Source: Hyphomicrobium_A sp963745205 | GTDB taxonomy: Bacteria; Pseudomonadota; Alphaproteobacteria; Rhizobiales; Hyphomicrobiaceae | Length of the DNA: 64,000 bases | Assembly (NCBI GenBank): GCA_963745205.1 | Contig: CAVUWX010000020.1 | Location: forward strand, 1-64,000 | Direction: 5' to 3' | Part shown: in pieces, positions 51,143 through 60,123 of the stretch | How positions within the stretch are numbered: the first letter of the stretch is position 1 | Layout of the letters: every line of letters begins with the position of its first letter | The notes under the pieces: generated by a model | Database searches by the model: none | What the model was told of the DNA's origin: nothing | The model's input: only the letters and a program-made list of their open reading frames with translations | Made by a program: the position numbers and the translations under genes

Positions 51143-52840
51143 ATGATGCTGCGACGGCTCGCACTTATCGTGCTGCTGATTTCGGCCGCTTGCCGAGCCG
51201 CTTCGGCCGCCGAGGAGGATCTTTCGCCCAAGGCGCAGGACGGGGCCGCGGCGCTCGTGCGCGGGGACAGCGGCCAGGCCGTCGCCGACTACACCGAAGC
51301 GTTGAAGGACACCGCGCTTGCCAACGACCGGCGGGCGACCATCCTCAACGACCGCGGGGTCGCCTACGCCCGTCTCGGTCAGCCCAAGCTCGCCATCGAC
51401 GACTTCAATCGCGCGGCCCAGCTCTTTCCCGAGTACGCGGCGATCTACAATAACCGCGGAAGCCTGCTCCTCGCGCTCGGCAACCCCGACGAGGCGATCA
51501 AGGATTTCAACCGGGCGATCGTGCTCGCGCCAGGCTACGCCGCGGCGCTCGGTAACCGCGCCGGCGCCTATTCGCAGGTCGGACATCCCGATCAGGCCAT
51601 CGGCGACTACACGCGCGCGATCAAGCTGATGCCGCAGGCGGCGGCGCCGCTCGCCGGCCGCGGGCGCGTCTATCTCGGGGCCGGGCGGCCGCACGCCGCC
51701 ATCCGTGATTTCACGCGCGCGGTGACGGCCGACCCGCGTTTTGCCGCCGGCTACCGCAGTCGCGCGGAAGCCAAGCTCGAGATCGGCCGCAACCAGGATG
51801 CGATCGAGGATCTGTCGCGCGCCATCGCCTTCGACGTCGGCAACGCGGAGCTCTATCTCCTGCGCGGCCAGGCGTATCTGGCGAGCGACAACATCGAGGC
51901 CGCGCTCAAGGATTTCTCGCACGTCGTCGAACTCGACCCGAAGTCGGCACGCGGCTATGCCGCGCGCGGGCTCGCCTACGGGATGTCGCAGGCCTACGAG
52001 CCCGCCTTCGCCGATTTGAACCGCGCGATCGAGCTCGATCCGCGCTCGGCCTTGGCGTTCGCCTACCGCGGCGTCGTCTACAAGCAGAGCGGCCAGGCCG
52101 ACATCGGCCTCAAGGACGCGGAGACCGCGCTGAAGCTCGAGCCCGACGGTGCGGAGGCGCTGTGGGCGAACGGCGAGCTCGAAGAGGCGCAAGGGCACAA
52201 CGAGCGCGCCGTCGTCGACTACAAGAGGGCGCTCGCGGCGAAGCCGAGCCTGAAGGCCGCGCTCGTCGGCCTGCAGCGACTCGGCGCCGACCTCGGCGAC
52301 GATGAGGACCGCGAGCTGCCCGGGCTCGGCATCGACAAATGGAAAGTGGTGCAGCACGGGTCGCAGTTCTTCGCGGTGAGCGATCAGTACAAGAAGCTGC
52401 GCATCCCGCTGGAGATGGCGGGCGAAGGTCAGCCGCAATTGCTCGAGTGGGTGGTGAAGCCGGCGCCGCTGCTGGGCATCGCAACTTTGCGCTTCAAGGG
52501 CGGCGTGACACCCGGACCGCAGGGGCCCGAGGAGGTCGAGCAGGTGGCGATCCTCGATCTCGATGCCAACAGCGTCATCGCCATCGAGCCCCATCGCGAG
52601 GGGACGAAGGTCGCCAACTGGACGTGGCAGGATGACCGCGTTGTGGTGGCGAGCGTCGACGGCGCCACCGACGAGTTCATCCTGCGCGCGGGGCGGCCCG
52701 TCGCCCAGAACAATCAGCGCTACACGACCGACGGCTCCGGCGCCTGGTCGCCGTGGGGTCAGCTCGATTCCTCGCAATACGACCGCGGCGACCGCCATCG
52801 CCGGCCGCGCACGATCTTCCAACTCCTGTTTGGCAACTGA
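51143..52840 (+). CDS. Secreted tetratricopeptide-repeat protein
   Basis: 565 residues with a signal peptide (MMLRRLALIVLLISAACRAASA). About ten TPRs follow from residue 35 to 385, with the pattern AIxDFxRAIxLxPxxAxxxxNRGxxxxxxG. The C-terminal 160 residues (KWKVVQHGSQFFAVSDQYKKL, LLEWVVKPAPLLGIATLRF, SVIAIEPHREGTKVANWTWQ) form a distinct beta-rich domain of unknown family. It is probably a periplasmic scaffold, and it precedes the L,D-transpeptidase gene on the same strand. Confidence 0.85.
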   Translation: MMLRRLALIVLLISAACRAASAAEEDLSPKAQDGAAALVRGDSGQAVADYTEALKDTALANDRRATILNDRGVAYARLGQPKLAIDDFNRAAQLFPEYAAIYNNRGSLLLALGNPDEAIKDFNRAIVLAPGYAAALGNRAGAYSQVGHPDQAIGDYTRAIKLMPQAAAPLAGRGRVYLGAGRPHAAIRDFTRAVTADPRFAAGYRSRAEAKLEIGRNQDAIEDLSRAIAFDVGNAELYLLRGQAYLASDNIEAALKDFSHVVELDPKSARGYAARGLAYGMSQAYEPAFADLNRAIELDPRSALAFAYRGVVYKQSGQADIGLKDAETALKLEPDGAEALWANGELEEAQGHNERAVVDYKRALAAKPSLKAALVGLQRLGADLGDDEDRELPGLGIDKWKVVQHGSQFFAVSDQYKKLRIPLEMAGEGQPQLLEWVVKPAPLLGIATLRFKGGVTPGPQGPEEVEQVAILDLDANSVIAIEPHREGTKVANWTWQDDRVVVASVDGATDEFILRAGRPVAQNNQRYTTDGSGAWSPWGQLDSSQYDRGDRHRRPRTIFQLLFGN

Positions 52841-52996
52841 GCAGGTTGCCGCTGCGCTCGACGCGTGGGATGCTGCGGGCAGCGGATGAAAGAAAAGTGC
52901 GCGCAAATGCAGCGCAGTCGTTAAGCCTTATGCATCCGCGGGGCGGTAAGCTCACTTGGGTGGGCGCCGTGCACGGGGAGCGGTTGGGTCAGAGCG

Positions 52997-53710
52997 ATGC
53001 GTTGTGTCCGAGTTTCCGCTGCCGCGATCTCAGCCCTCCTTCTCGTCTCCGCCGCCGCGGCCGTAGAGCCTGCCGCGGCCGAGTCCAGCGGCATCTCGGT
53101 CGAGGCGCAGCCGCAGGTGACGGACAAGGCTCTTCCGCCTGCTGCCTCCGTCGCGGCCGTGACGCCTGAGGATGCAGCTTCCGCCCCGCCGCTCGATCCG
53201 CCCAAGCCGACGCTGTTCGCCGACATCGATCTGTCGACACAGACCATGACCGTCTCCGACAAATCGGGCGAGATCTACCGCTGGCCGATCTCGTCGGCGC
53301 GCGCGGGCTACGCGACGCCCGTCGGCACCTTCACCGTGAGCTGGACCTCGCGTATGCACTATTCGCGCCAGTACGACTGGGCGCCGATGCCGTACGCGGT
53401 GTTCTTCAGTCAGGGTGTCGCCGTGCACGCGACCAACGCCGTCGGCAACTTGGGACGCCCCGCCTCGCACGGCTGCGTGCGGCTCGCGCTGCGGAATGCG
53501 CGCACCTTCTATGACCTCGTCGACAAGCACGGGATGGCACTCACGCAGATCGTCGTGCACGGCAAGCCGCCCTACTCGCCGATGGTGGCGCAGCGGCGCT
53601 ACGAGCAGCCGATGTTCAAGCCCTTCGGGGGGTTCTTTGCCGACGACCAGCCCGCCTATCAGCCGCGCGCAAGGCCGCGCGGCCGCCAGATCTACGGCGG
53701 CGCGTGGTAA
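52997..53710 (+). CDS. L,D-transpeptidase (YkuD domain)
   Basis: 237 residues, signal peptide CVRVSAAAISALLLVSAAAA. The YkuD domain has FADIDLSTQTMTVSDKSGEI, GYATPVGTFTVSW and the catalytic motif ASHGCVRLALRNARTFYDLV, with His...Ser-His-Gly-Cys-Val-Arg intact. It forms 3-3 cross-links in peptidoglycan or attaches proteins to it, in the periplasm. The Arg/Pro-rich tail is unassigned. Confidence 0.93.
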   Translation: MRCVRVSAAAISALLLVSAAAAVEPAAAESSGISVEAQPQVTDKALPPAASVAAVTPEDAASAPPLDPPKPTLFADIDLSTQTMTVSDKSGEIYRWPISSARAGYATPVGTFTVSWTSRMHYSRQYDWAPMPYAVFFSQGVAVHATNAVGNLGRPASHGCVRLALRNARTFYDLVDKHGMALTQIVVHGKPPYSPMVAQRRYEQPMFKPFGGFFADDQPAYQPRARPRGRQIYGGAW

Positions 53711-53717
53711 GCGGCGA

Positions 53718-54875
53718 TTAGAACGGGTTCCAGGTCGGTCCCGCCGTGAAGCGGATGTAGCCGAGGTTGGCGCCGATGCGGAAGCCTAGCCCCGAGCGGA
53801 TCGGCGCCATGAGGACCGGACCGCCCTTCAATAACGTAATGCCGACGCCGCCGACGAAGTAGGCGGAGCCGTCGATGCCGGTGAACTCGCGGATCAGATC
53901 GTTGGGGTCGCGCAGATTGTAGATGAGGAACATGGTGCGCGAGCCCGAGGCGCCGAAGTCGGTTCCGATCGACGGGCCGTGCCAGTAGACCTTCGCGGTG
54001 CCGCCCGACCGCAGGTAGAGCGTGCCGGTGCCGTAGCGCACGCCGGCGAGGAACGCGCCGCCGCCCTCGGTGCCGAGCACGTAGCCGTCGGGCCGGCCGT
54101 ATTTGCTGAAGGCGTACTCGATGACGCTGCCGAGGCTCGTAGAGATGGTGCCGAAGAAGCCGCGGGTCGCTTCGTGGACCTCATCGATGGTGTAGCCGCG
54201 TTCGGCCGCTTCGGGCAGCTGCGCCTCCGGCGAGTACGATGGTGACGGTGGCGGCGGCACGGGCAAGGCTGCCATCGGGGGCTCGGTCTCCGGCTTGGTC
54301 TTGGTGCTCCACTTGCCGGACTTCGGCGCGGGCTTGGGCGCCGGCGCCCCTGGCGGCGGCACGTTGGCGACTTGCGGCTCGCGCGATTTTGGCGGCTCCG
54401 CGGCCGGGGAGGCGGGGGCCTTGCCGGCGATCTCGGCGTCGATCTTGGAGATCGTGTACGCGGACTTGGCCTTCATGAGCGCCAGGAGCTCGAGCCCCGC
54501 GGCCTGCAGCTCCGACAGCTTGGCGCAGTCCGGCTGCTTGTCGGTGGGCGGCCGGCCGAGCATGTCGATCTTGGTGATCAGCTCCTCGGCATCGGCGTCG
54601 AACTTCTCCGCGCGCGCGTCGCGGACGCTGTCGAGGCCCTTCTCCTCATAGTCGGCTCCATCCCAGCCCTTCGCGTCTTTGAGCTCCCGGAGCTTGTCGC
54701 GCAACTTGGGCAGCGCCTCGGCGTTGAATGTCCTTAGCTGCGATCCCGATTTGTCGACGGCGGCGGCAAAGTCGTCCGCCGTGCAGGTGGCTGCCTGGAC
54801 GGTACCGGGCGTGCCGGCCGCGACGAGGGTCGCGAGCAGGACGCCCGAAAACCTTTGCAGAATCGTTCGGCGCAT
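53718..54875 (-). CDS. EipA/DUF1134 family envelope protein with long N-terminal extension
   Basis: 385 residues from ATG 54875 (AAAGG upstream); ATG 54896 would add 7. The signal peptide is followed by about 130 helical residues (LPKLRDKLRELKDAKGWDGADYEEKGLDS) not usual for DUF1134, then a Pro-rich linker, then the DUF1134 domain: YTIDEVHEATRGFFGTIS, GYVLGTEGGGAFLAGVRYG, KVYWHGPSIGTDFG and SGLGFRIGANLGYIRFTAGP. EipA is a periplasmic beta-barrel protein required for envelope integrity in Brucella. Confidence 0.85.
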   Translation of the reverse strand: MRRTILQRFSGVLLATLVAAGTPGTVQAATCTADDFAAAVDKSGSQLRTFNAEALPKLRDKLRELKDAKGWDGADYEEKGLDSVRDARAEKFDADAEELITKIDMLGRPPTDKQPDCAKLSELQAAGLELLALMKAKSAYTISKIDAEIAGKAPASPAAEPPKSREPQVANVPPPGAPAPKPAPKSGKWSTKTKPETEPPMAALPVPPPPSPSYSPEAQLPEAAERGYTIDEVHEATRGFFGTISTSLGSVIEYAFSKYGRPDGYVLGTEGGGAFLAGVRYGTGTLYLRSGGTAKVYWHGPSIGTDFGASGSRTMFLIYNLRDPNDLIREFTGIDGSAYFVGGVGITLLKGGPVLMAPIRSGLGFRIGANLGYIRFTAGPTWNPF

Positions 54876-54955
54876 AAGGCGGCCTTTGTAACTCATGCGA
54901 ACCGGGCAAGCGCGTTACGACAAACTCGCGAGCTCGGCGATGAGGCCGCCCGCCG

Positions 54956-55909
54956 TCATTGCCCGCCGATCGTCTTGATCACGCTGGTCATCGGCCGGTC
55001 CGACAGAGCCGTCGGCATGCCCTTGATGTCCTTCTCGATCAAGGCGTCGAACTCCGGCAGCGTCTGCACCGGCGCCTTCGCCGTGAGCTGCACGATCTTG
55101 TAGCCCTTGGCCTTGAGCTCCTTGAGCAGGTCGGGCATCGCTGCCGCCGTGTGCGGTTGAATGTCATGCATCAGGATGATGCCTTTGCCCCGCTTATCGA
55201 GCAGCGCCATCACGTGCTTCACCAGCGCGGGCGCCGCCGGACCCTTGAAATCGAAGCTGTCGATGTCGGTGGAGAATACGGCAATGTTGCGGTCGGCCAG
55301 ATACTTCAGCAACTCCGGCGAATCCCGCAGGAAGGGGAAGCGGAAGAACGGAGCCGACGGACCGCCGATCGCGCGGTGGACGATGCTGAACGACCGCTCG
55401 ATCTCGTCCTTGGCCTCGTCGAATTTCATCTTCGAGAGGTCTTTGTGGTTGACGGTATGGGCCCCGATGGTGTGGCCGGCCTTGGCCACGTCACGCAGGA
55501 TCTCGGGGTAGCCGCCGGCGACCTTGCCGACCGAGAAGAAGGTGGCCTTCGTGCACTGCGCCTCGAGCGCGGCAAGGATCGCGGTGGTGCGGCTCGGCAG
55601 CGGCCCGTCGTCGAACGTCAGCACCACTTCCTTGGGCTGCAGGAAATCGTAATTCTTGTAGTGCTGGAAGCCGAAGCCGGGTCCGCCGGTGGTGTCGATC
55701 TCGACCACGCGCGACACGCCGAGCGGGTCGGGATTGCCGGGGCATTCCTTCTGCTTGGTTGCAGGTGCCGCGGGGCCCATGGTCTGCTGTGCCTGCGGCT
55801 GCGGCGCCGGCTGCGGCGCGGCCTGATCGGCGGCCGAGGCCGCGTTCAGAGTGAGCGTGCCGCCGAATAGCGCGGCAGTGATCAGAAGCGTTGCTTTTAC
55901 TACGCGCAT
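54956..55909 (-). CDS. Polysaccharide deacetylase (NodB family), copy 3
   Basis: 317 residues from ATG 55909 with a strong GGAGGT ribosome binding site. The signal peptide is RVVKATLLITAALFGGTLTL. Motifs are VVLTFDDGPLPSRTTAI, GHTIGAHTVNHKDLS, APFFRFPFLRDS and GIILMHDIQPHTAAA. The shared block LGVSRVVEIDTTGGPGFGFQ ties it to copies 1 and 2, about 20 kb away. The metal-site sequence is HTVNH rather than HTWSH, still HxxxH. Confidence 0.9.
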   Translation of the reverse strand: MRVVKATLLITAALFGGTLTLNAASAADQAAPQPAPQPQAQQTMGPAAPATKQKECPGNPDPLGVSRVVEIDTTGGPGFGFQHYKNYDFLQPKEVVLTFDDGPLPSRTTAILAALEAQCTKATFFSVGKVAGGYPEILRDVAKAGHTIGAHTVNHKDLSKMKFDEAKDEIERSFSIVHRAIGGPSAPFFRFPFLRDSPELLKYLADRNIAVFSTDIDSFDFKGPAAPALVKHVMALLDKRGKGIILMHDIQPHTAAAMPDLLKELKAKGYKIVQLTAKAPVQTLPEFDALIEKDIKGMPTALSDRPMTSVIKTIGGQ

Positions 55910-56064
55910 GGTGGACCTCCCGGAGCCTGCCGAGGCGAGCTTATTGCTTGATTCTTCGACATTGTGCCGAGATTTGCACCTCGCGCGCAACTGATAATTG
56001 GCTCGCCGCGGACCGCTTTTTCTGCGGGTGTGGCCCGCGGAGGCGCGCCCTATCTGCCCGGCGC

Positions 56065-56475
56065 TCATTTTGCGCGGACCTTGGCGCGGAAGCGCTCGCT
56101 GTCGACGACGACGCGCATGTGCCGCCCTTTTCCGATGACGCCTCCTTCGTCGCGCGCCTCGAGGTGAAACGAGAGCATGCGTCCGCTCACCTCGGAGAGC
56201 TCTGCGGTCGCCGTGATCCTCATGCCGACGGGGGTCGGCGAGGAGTGCTCAACGTCGATGCGCACGCCGAGGCTCTCGTGGCCCGCGGGCAGGGCCCGCT
56301 CGATGCAGTCGACGGCGGCCGCCTCCATCAGCGCGACCATGATCGGCGTCGCGAGCACCGGCGCGCGGCCGCTGCCGACATGGGCCGCGGTATGCTCCTC
56401 GCCGACCACGAGGGTGGCGCTTCCCCTCTGGCCCGGCTGCAATTGCGATAGGTCGAGCTCGGGGCTATCCGGCAT
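56065..56475 (-). CDS. Thioesterase family (FlK-like hotdog) protein
   Basis: 136 residues from ATG 56475; GTG 56481 is an alternative. The hotdog fold is indicated by ATLVVGEEHTAAHVGSGRAPVLATPIMVALMEAAAVDCIERAL and LGVRIDVEHSSPTPVGMRITATAELSEV. It presumably hydrolyses a small acyl-CoA in the cytoplasm. Substrate unknown. Confidence 0.8.
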   Translation of the reverse strand: MPDSPELDLSQLQPGQRGSATLVVGEEHTAAHVGSGRAPVLATPIMVALMEAAAVDCIERALPAGHESLGVRIDVEHSSPTPVGMRITATAELSEVSGRMLSFHLEARDEGGVIGKGRHMRVVVDSERFRAKVRAK

Positions 56476-56565
56476 GCTCACGCGAGGGTTGGACGCAGCG
56501 GTGCCGGGCGCGAGGCCACGCGGTTCCGACTTGTCACTGAATTGCAGATAATCGCCGCCCAGCCG

Positions 56566-57249
56566 TCAGAGCGGTCTGTCAGCGATCTTCTCGAGACCGT
56601 CAAGGTCCTTGAGACGCAGGCCCTTTGCGCACGGCTCGATGAGGCCGCGTGCTTCCATCTCGGCGAGCTGAGCGGCGAGCAGGTCGACGCTCATGTTCAG
56701 GTAGCCGGCGACCACGCCGCATTTGAGCGAGTCCGTGATCAACGTCGGCTCGCGCCCCTCATACGCGTTGTAATGCGACAGGGTGACGAACAGTGCCGCG
56801 ACGCGCTCGAGCGGGCTCGGGTGCCCGTTGCTGAGGAGGGATTCTTTGAGGAACGTGACTTCCCGCTCGATGGCGGCCGTGAGACGGGCGCGCGAGCGGG
56901 CGTTGCGCTCCGCTGATGGATCGAGCGCCGTCCGCGACAGGCAAATCAGCGAGGTTTCCATGGCCGCCTGGGCGCTGGACACGTGGCTGTCGAGGTAGCC
57001 GAGGCCCACGAGGTCGCCGGGGAAAGCAAACTCGAAGATGTCCTGGCTGCCGTCGGCGCGGCTCTTGAAGAGGCAGACCGCGCCCCGCTCCACGCGGTAG
57101 ACGTAACTGCGGGTGTCGCCTTCGCGGAACAGCGTTTCGCCGGCGCGCAGCGTCAGCACCTCGCAATCGAGCCCGTCGCCTGCGGGCCCTGGGGCCTTGG
57201 CGGTCTCGCGCCCGGAAATGGCGCTGTGGGGTTCGACGAGATTAAGCAC
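56566..57249 (-). CDS. Crp/Fnr family transcriptional regulator
   Basis: 227 residues from GTG 57249. The cyclic-nucleotide-binding-like domain reads VLTLRAGETLFREGDTRSYVYRVERGAVCLFK and FAFPGDLVGLGYLDSHVSSAQA. The long helix and C-terminal winged helix-turn-helix are CGVVAGYLNMSVDLLAAQLAEMEARGLIE. It has no N-terminal Cys cluster, so oxygen sensing by FeS is unlikely; the phosphate-cassette Arg of Crp is not obvious either. The signal is unknown. Confidence 0.85.
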   Translation of the reverse strand: MLNLVEPHSAISGRETAKAPGPAGDGLDCEVLTLRAGETLFREGDTRSYVYRVERGAVCLFKSRADGSQDIFEFAFPGDLVGLGYLDSHVSSAQAAMETSLICLSRTALDPSAERNARSRARLTAAIEREVTFLKESLLSNGHPSPLERVAALFVTLSHYNAYEGREPTLITDSLKCGVVAGYLNMSVDLLAAQLAEMEARGLIEPCAKGLRLKDLDGLEKIADRPL

Positions 57250-57461
57250 GGGGGGTGCTCGGGAACGCGTACGCTACCTCTTCACAATATGTGGCGACAT
57301 TGCAACAATCAAGCGGTTTTTTGTAGGCAACTGAAATTCGGGCTAGACAAGTTTAATGCGGCCGTGCTTGGCGCAACCACCGCGCGTCGATGCGTTGCAA
57401 AAACGCCTGCAGCGCGCACCAGGCGCGCTGCAGCGAGTTCAAATGCGTCAGTAGTCGCGGT

Positions 57462-57752
57462 TCAGTGCGCGCTCTTGCAGCCGTGCGCACTCGCCTTGCA
57501 CTCCGTGCCGAAGATGCCGGTCGACGAGCACGAGATCAGCTTGGCCTCGCCCTGGACGCTGTAGCCACGCGCCTCGGCGATGTTGATCGCGCCCTGCTTG
57601 GCCATCACCGTAGCGATGCTGTTGTTCAAGCCGCTGCCGGCGGCGGCGAAGGTCTTGCAGTCCGACGGCGCTGCGGCGTGCGAAACGGACGGCACTAGCG
57701 CGGCGAAAGCGACGACGGCCGCCAGCCCGCGGGATTTCAGCGTAATCGACAT
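57462..57752 (-). CDS. Small secreted Cys-containing protein
   Basis: 96 residues from ATG 57752 (GGAGGATGAG upstream is a strong ribosome binding site). The signal peptide ends at VSHAAA. The mature part has four Cys in SDCKTFAAAG, LISCSSTG, GTECKASAHGCKSAH. Family unknown; the C-terminal CKASAHGCKSAH could bind a metal or form a disulfide. Confidence 0.6.
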   Translation of the reverse strand: MSITLKSRGLAAVVAFAALVPSVSHAAAPSDCKTFAAAGSGLNNSIATVMAKQGAINIAEARGYSVQGEAKLISCSSTGIFGTECKASAHGCKSAH

Positions 57753-57998
57753 CTCATCCTCCTGGAGGGCAGTCTTTATAAAGGCCGAGTAAGCTGCCCC
57801 CGCCGCCCACGGACGACAAGCGCTCTGAGCTTTGCGACTGCCGATTGAAGGGGCACTGTGTCCGCCGGGTGGCGCGCCCGATTGCCACGTTTACCTCGAC
57901 CGCGGTTCTCTCTCGGCGCGGCCAAGAAGCTGGCTTATTCGTCACCCATATTCCTGGGGATTTTTCCCCGGGATTTCGCTTCGGCATGGGACAGGGCA

Positions 57999-58649
57999 GT
58001 GGACGATAATTCTCGCGTACTCGTCATCGCCGCCGACACCTCCCTCAAAGGCGAGGTCCGCAACGGCGGGCGCATCGAGGTCTACGGCTACATGGAGGGC
58101 GAGGTCTCGGGCGACCTCCTCGTCGTCCAGCCGGGAGGGCGCTGCTATGGCACGATCAAGGTCGAGAGCGCCGACGTTCACGGCACGCTGCAGGGCGAGG
58201 TGTTCGTCAAGCAGCTCATCACCATCCGCACCGGAGGCTCCGTCACGGGCAACGTTCAGTACGGCCGCCTCGCCATGGAGATGGGTGGCAACCTCTCCGC
58301 GGAGGTGCGCAACGTGCCGCCGACACTTGCGGGCGACCTCGATCTGGCGGTCGACAAGGGCAAGTCGGTGCGCATCACTCTGCAGGATCTGACCGCGCTT
58401 GACCCCGACGACGACGCGCAGCACCTGACGTTCACGGTTTCACGCGCCAAGAATGGCTTCGTGACGCTATTGACGGATCCGAGCAGGCCGGTGGCGACCT
58501 TCACGCAGGCCGATCTCGAGCGCGGCACGGTGCTGTTCCGTCACGACGGCACCAACGCCGCTAACGCGAGCTTCGACGTTGTCGTCGCCGACCACGCGGG
58601 TGCGACCTCGGGCGCGGCGCAGACCGTCAACGTCTCCGTCCGCGCCTAA
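57999..58649 (+). CDS. Bactofilin domain joined to a CSPG/cadherin-like repeat
   Basis: About 216 residues if started at GTG 57999 (the frame is open to 57858, start uncertain). Residues 10-105 are a bactofilin beta-helix: IAADTSLKGEVRNGGRIEVYG, MEGEVSGDLLVVQPGGRCYGTI, ADVHGTLQGEVFVKQLITI and SVTGNVQYGRLAMEMGG. Residues 120-215 are a CSPG-like or cadherin-like repeat: LQDLTALDPDDDAQHLTFTV, ATFTQADLERGTVLFRHDG and NASFDVVVADHAGATSGAAQ. Bactofilins are cytoplasmic polymers, while CSPG repeats are usually extracellular, so the fusion is unexpected. Confidence 0.75.
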   Translation: MDDNSRVLVIAADTSLKGEVRNGGRIEVYGYMEGEVSGDLLVVQPGGRCYGTIKVESADVHGTLQGEVFVKQLITIRTGGSVTGNVQYGRLAMEMGGNLSAEVRNVPPTLAGDLDLAVDKGKSVRITLQDLTALDPDDDAQHLTFTVSRAKNGFVTLLTDPSRPVATFTQADLERGTVLFRHDGTNAANASFDVVVADHAGATSGAAQTVNVSVRA

Positions 58650-58665
58650 AGAGCGTGGATGATCC

Positions 58666-58956
58666 TCAGCCGTCGGTCTTGCCGAAGCGCTGGCGCAACG
58701 CCGTCTTGGCCTTCTCGAGCGCGGCGCGCTCGGCGGCCGAGAGGTTGCGGCCCGCGCGGTTGATGTAGAAATCCAGCATCGACATGGCCGACCGGTAGGG
58801 GTCGTCGCTTGCGCGGCTCGGATCCTGCGCCGCCTTTTGCAGCGCCGCGGCGATCTCATCGGGATTGCCGGACTTGAAGATGCCGGGCGGAATGGTGTCG
58901 CCGCGGTCGTGCTCGGTGACGGACTTCGACCACAGCTTCTCAGACTTGTCGGGCAT
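58666..58956 (-). CDS. DUF3175 family protein
   Basis: 96 residues from ATG 58956 (GAGGT upstream). Family features: KLWSKSVTEHD at the start, PPGIFKSGNPDEIAAALQKAA, DDPYRSAMSMLDFYINRAGRNLSAAERAALEKAK. Small soluble protein of unknown role, convergent with the bactofilin gene. Confidence 0.8.
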   Translation of the reverse strand: MPDKSEKLWSKSVTEHDRGDTIPPGIFKSGNPDEIAAALQKAAQDPSRASDDPYRSAMSMLDFYINRAGRNLSAAERAALEKAKTALRQRFGKTDG

Positions 58957-59092
58957 GGAGACCTCGCTTCTCAACGCACTTTGCGCGCCATGCAAGCAGA
59001 GCGAGGCAAATCGCGGGTAAGCGAGACCCGCTGCATTTGAGGTAACTGCCGCACGTCTCGCTCCGCTCAGCGTGTGAGGTGCGAGTGTGCGC

Positions 59093-59458
59093 CTACTTGC
59101 AGCGCAGGAAGTCGCGCGCGCCGGCCTCGTCGGTGAAGGTGAGCGTGTCGCCCGACACCGTGAACGTGAAGTCGTAGGCTTGCGGGTTGCCCTCGACCAT
59201 GCAGTCGCCCGAAATCTTGTAGTCGCTGTCCTTGGGCGTGACCGACTTGAAGGAGCAGTGCACCTCGTGCTGGTCGTAGCGGTCCTTGGCGATTACGAGG
59301 GGGGCGTCCTGGCTGTCCTGCGGCGTCTTGCAGGTGGCGATGTCGAGCGCCCACGTGCCGACGTAGGGCGCGTCCTCGGCGCGGACGGGAACAGCAAGCG
59401 CGGTCGCCGCGACGATCAGTGCGACATATATGTGTGAGTGAGCGGCCGGCGTGCGCAT
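59093..59458 (-). CDS. Small secreted protein
   Basis: 121 residues from ATG 59458 (GGGGAACGC upstream). The signal peptide ends at AVPVRAEDA. The mature part YVGTWALDIATCKTPQDSQ ... VHCSFKSVTPKDSDYKISGDCMVEGNPQAYDFTFTV has four Cys and looks beta-rich. It resembles the split secreted gene at 1680-2089 in layout. Function unknown. Confidence 0.6.
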   Translation of the reverse strand: MRTPAAHSHIYVALIVAATALAVPVRAEDAPYVGTWALDIATCKTPQDSQDAPLVIAKDRYDQHEVHCSFKSVTPKDSDYKISGDCMVEGNPQAYDFTFTVSGDTLTFTDEAGARDFLRCK

Positions 59459-59634
59459 GCGTTCCCCTTTGCGGTGCGTTTCCATGACGTGAGCCCATGC
59501 GCGCCGCCCAAGTCAAGCCTCGCGGGCGCGTGGCGACATCGGTGCATTTCGAGGCGAATGCGCCGCGCCCTTGCAACGTCCGCCTAACCGCGAGCTTCTA
59601 CCGTCGCCCGAAGGTCAGCATGGAGGAGCGGAAG

Positions 59635-60123
59635 ATGGCACTGGCATCCACCGACACACGCACGGCTGCGGCGGCGAAATCCTGCTGCGGAAAAAGCGCT
59701 TCCGGCCCCGTCGTCGCGTCCGAGAAGCTCGCACGGCTCAAGGTTTGGGGCGAAGGCGATCCCTCGCTGCGCTGGGCCGGCGCGTTCGCGAGCTGCGGTG
59801 GCAAGGGCGCGACGCAGTCCTCGACCATCGTCTACGAGATCGAGCCGGGTGGCCACCTCGGCTGGCACACCGACGCTACCGAAGAGACGCAGTACATCAT
59901 CGCCGGCAGCGGCGAGCTGAAGATGGAGGACGGCGTCTATCCGGTGGGGCCCGGCAGCGTATTCGTGTTGCCGACGAACGTGCGGCACGATCTCGCCAAC
60001 ACCGGCAAGGATACGTTGCGCGCGGTCGCCTTCTTCGCGGCGGCGATGTTCACGCAGGACTTCGACAATGTGATGCTGCCGCCGAAGGGGCACATCCTCG
60101 GCACGCCCAACCGTGAAGGTTAG
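59635..60123 (+). CDS. Cupin domain protein
   Basis: 162 residues from ATG 59635 (GGAGGAGCGGAAG is a strong ribosome binding site; ATG 59620 is in frame). The cupin motifs are GGHLGWHTDATEETQYIIAG and VFVLPTNVRHDLANTG, giving a His/Glu metal site. The N-terminus has KSCCGKSASG, a Cys pair. The substrate is unknown. Overlaps the convergent DUF72 gene by 4 bp. Confidence 0.78.
   Translation: MALASTDTRTAAAAKSCCGKSASGPVVASEKLARLKVWGEGDPSLRWAGAFASCGGKGATQSSTIVYEIEPGGHLGWHTDATEETQYIIAGSGELKMEDGVYPVGPGSVFVLPTNVRHDLANTGKDTLRAVAFFAAAMFTQDFDNVMLPPKGHILGTPNREG

Noticed and set aside
51107..52906. 599-codon minus-strand frame opposite the TPR protein
   Set aside because: Antisense of a repetitive TPR gene; its repeats mirror the sense repeats.
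57301..57340. FNR/FixK-like site (TTGCAACAATCAA) upstream of the Crp-type gene
   Set aside because: Half-site spacing is one base short and the left half is poor.
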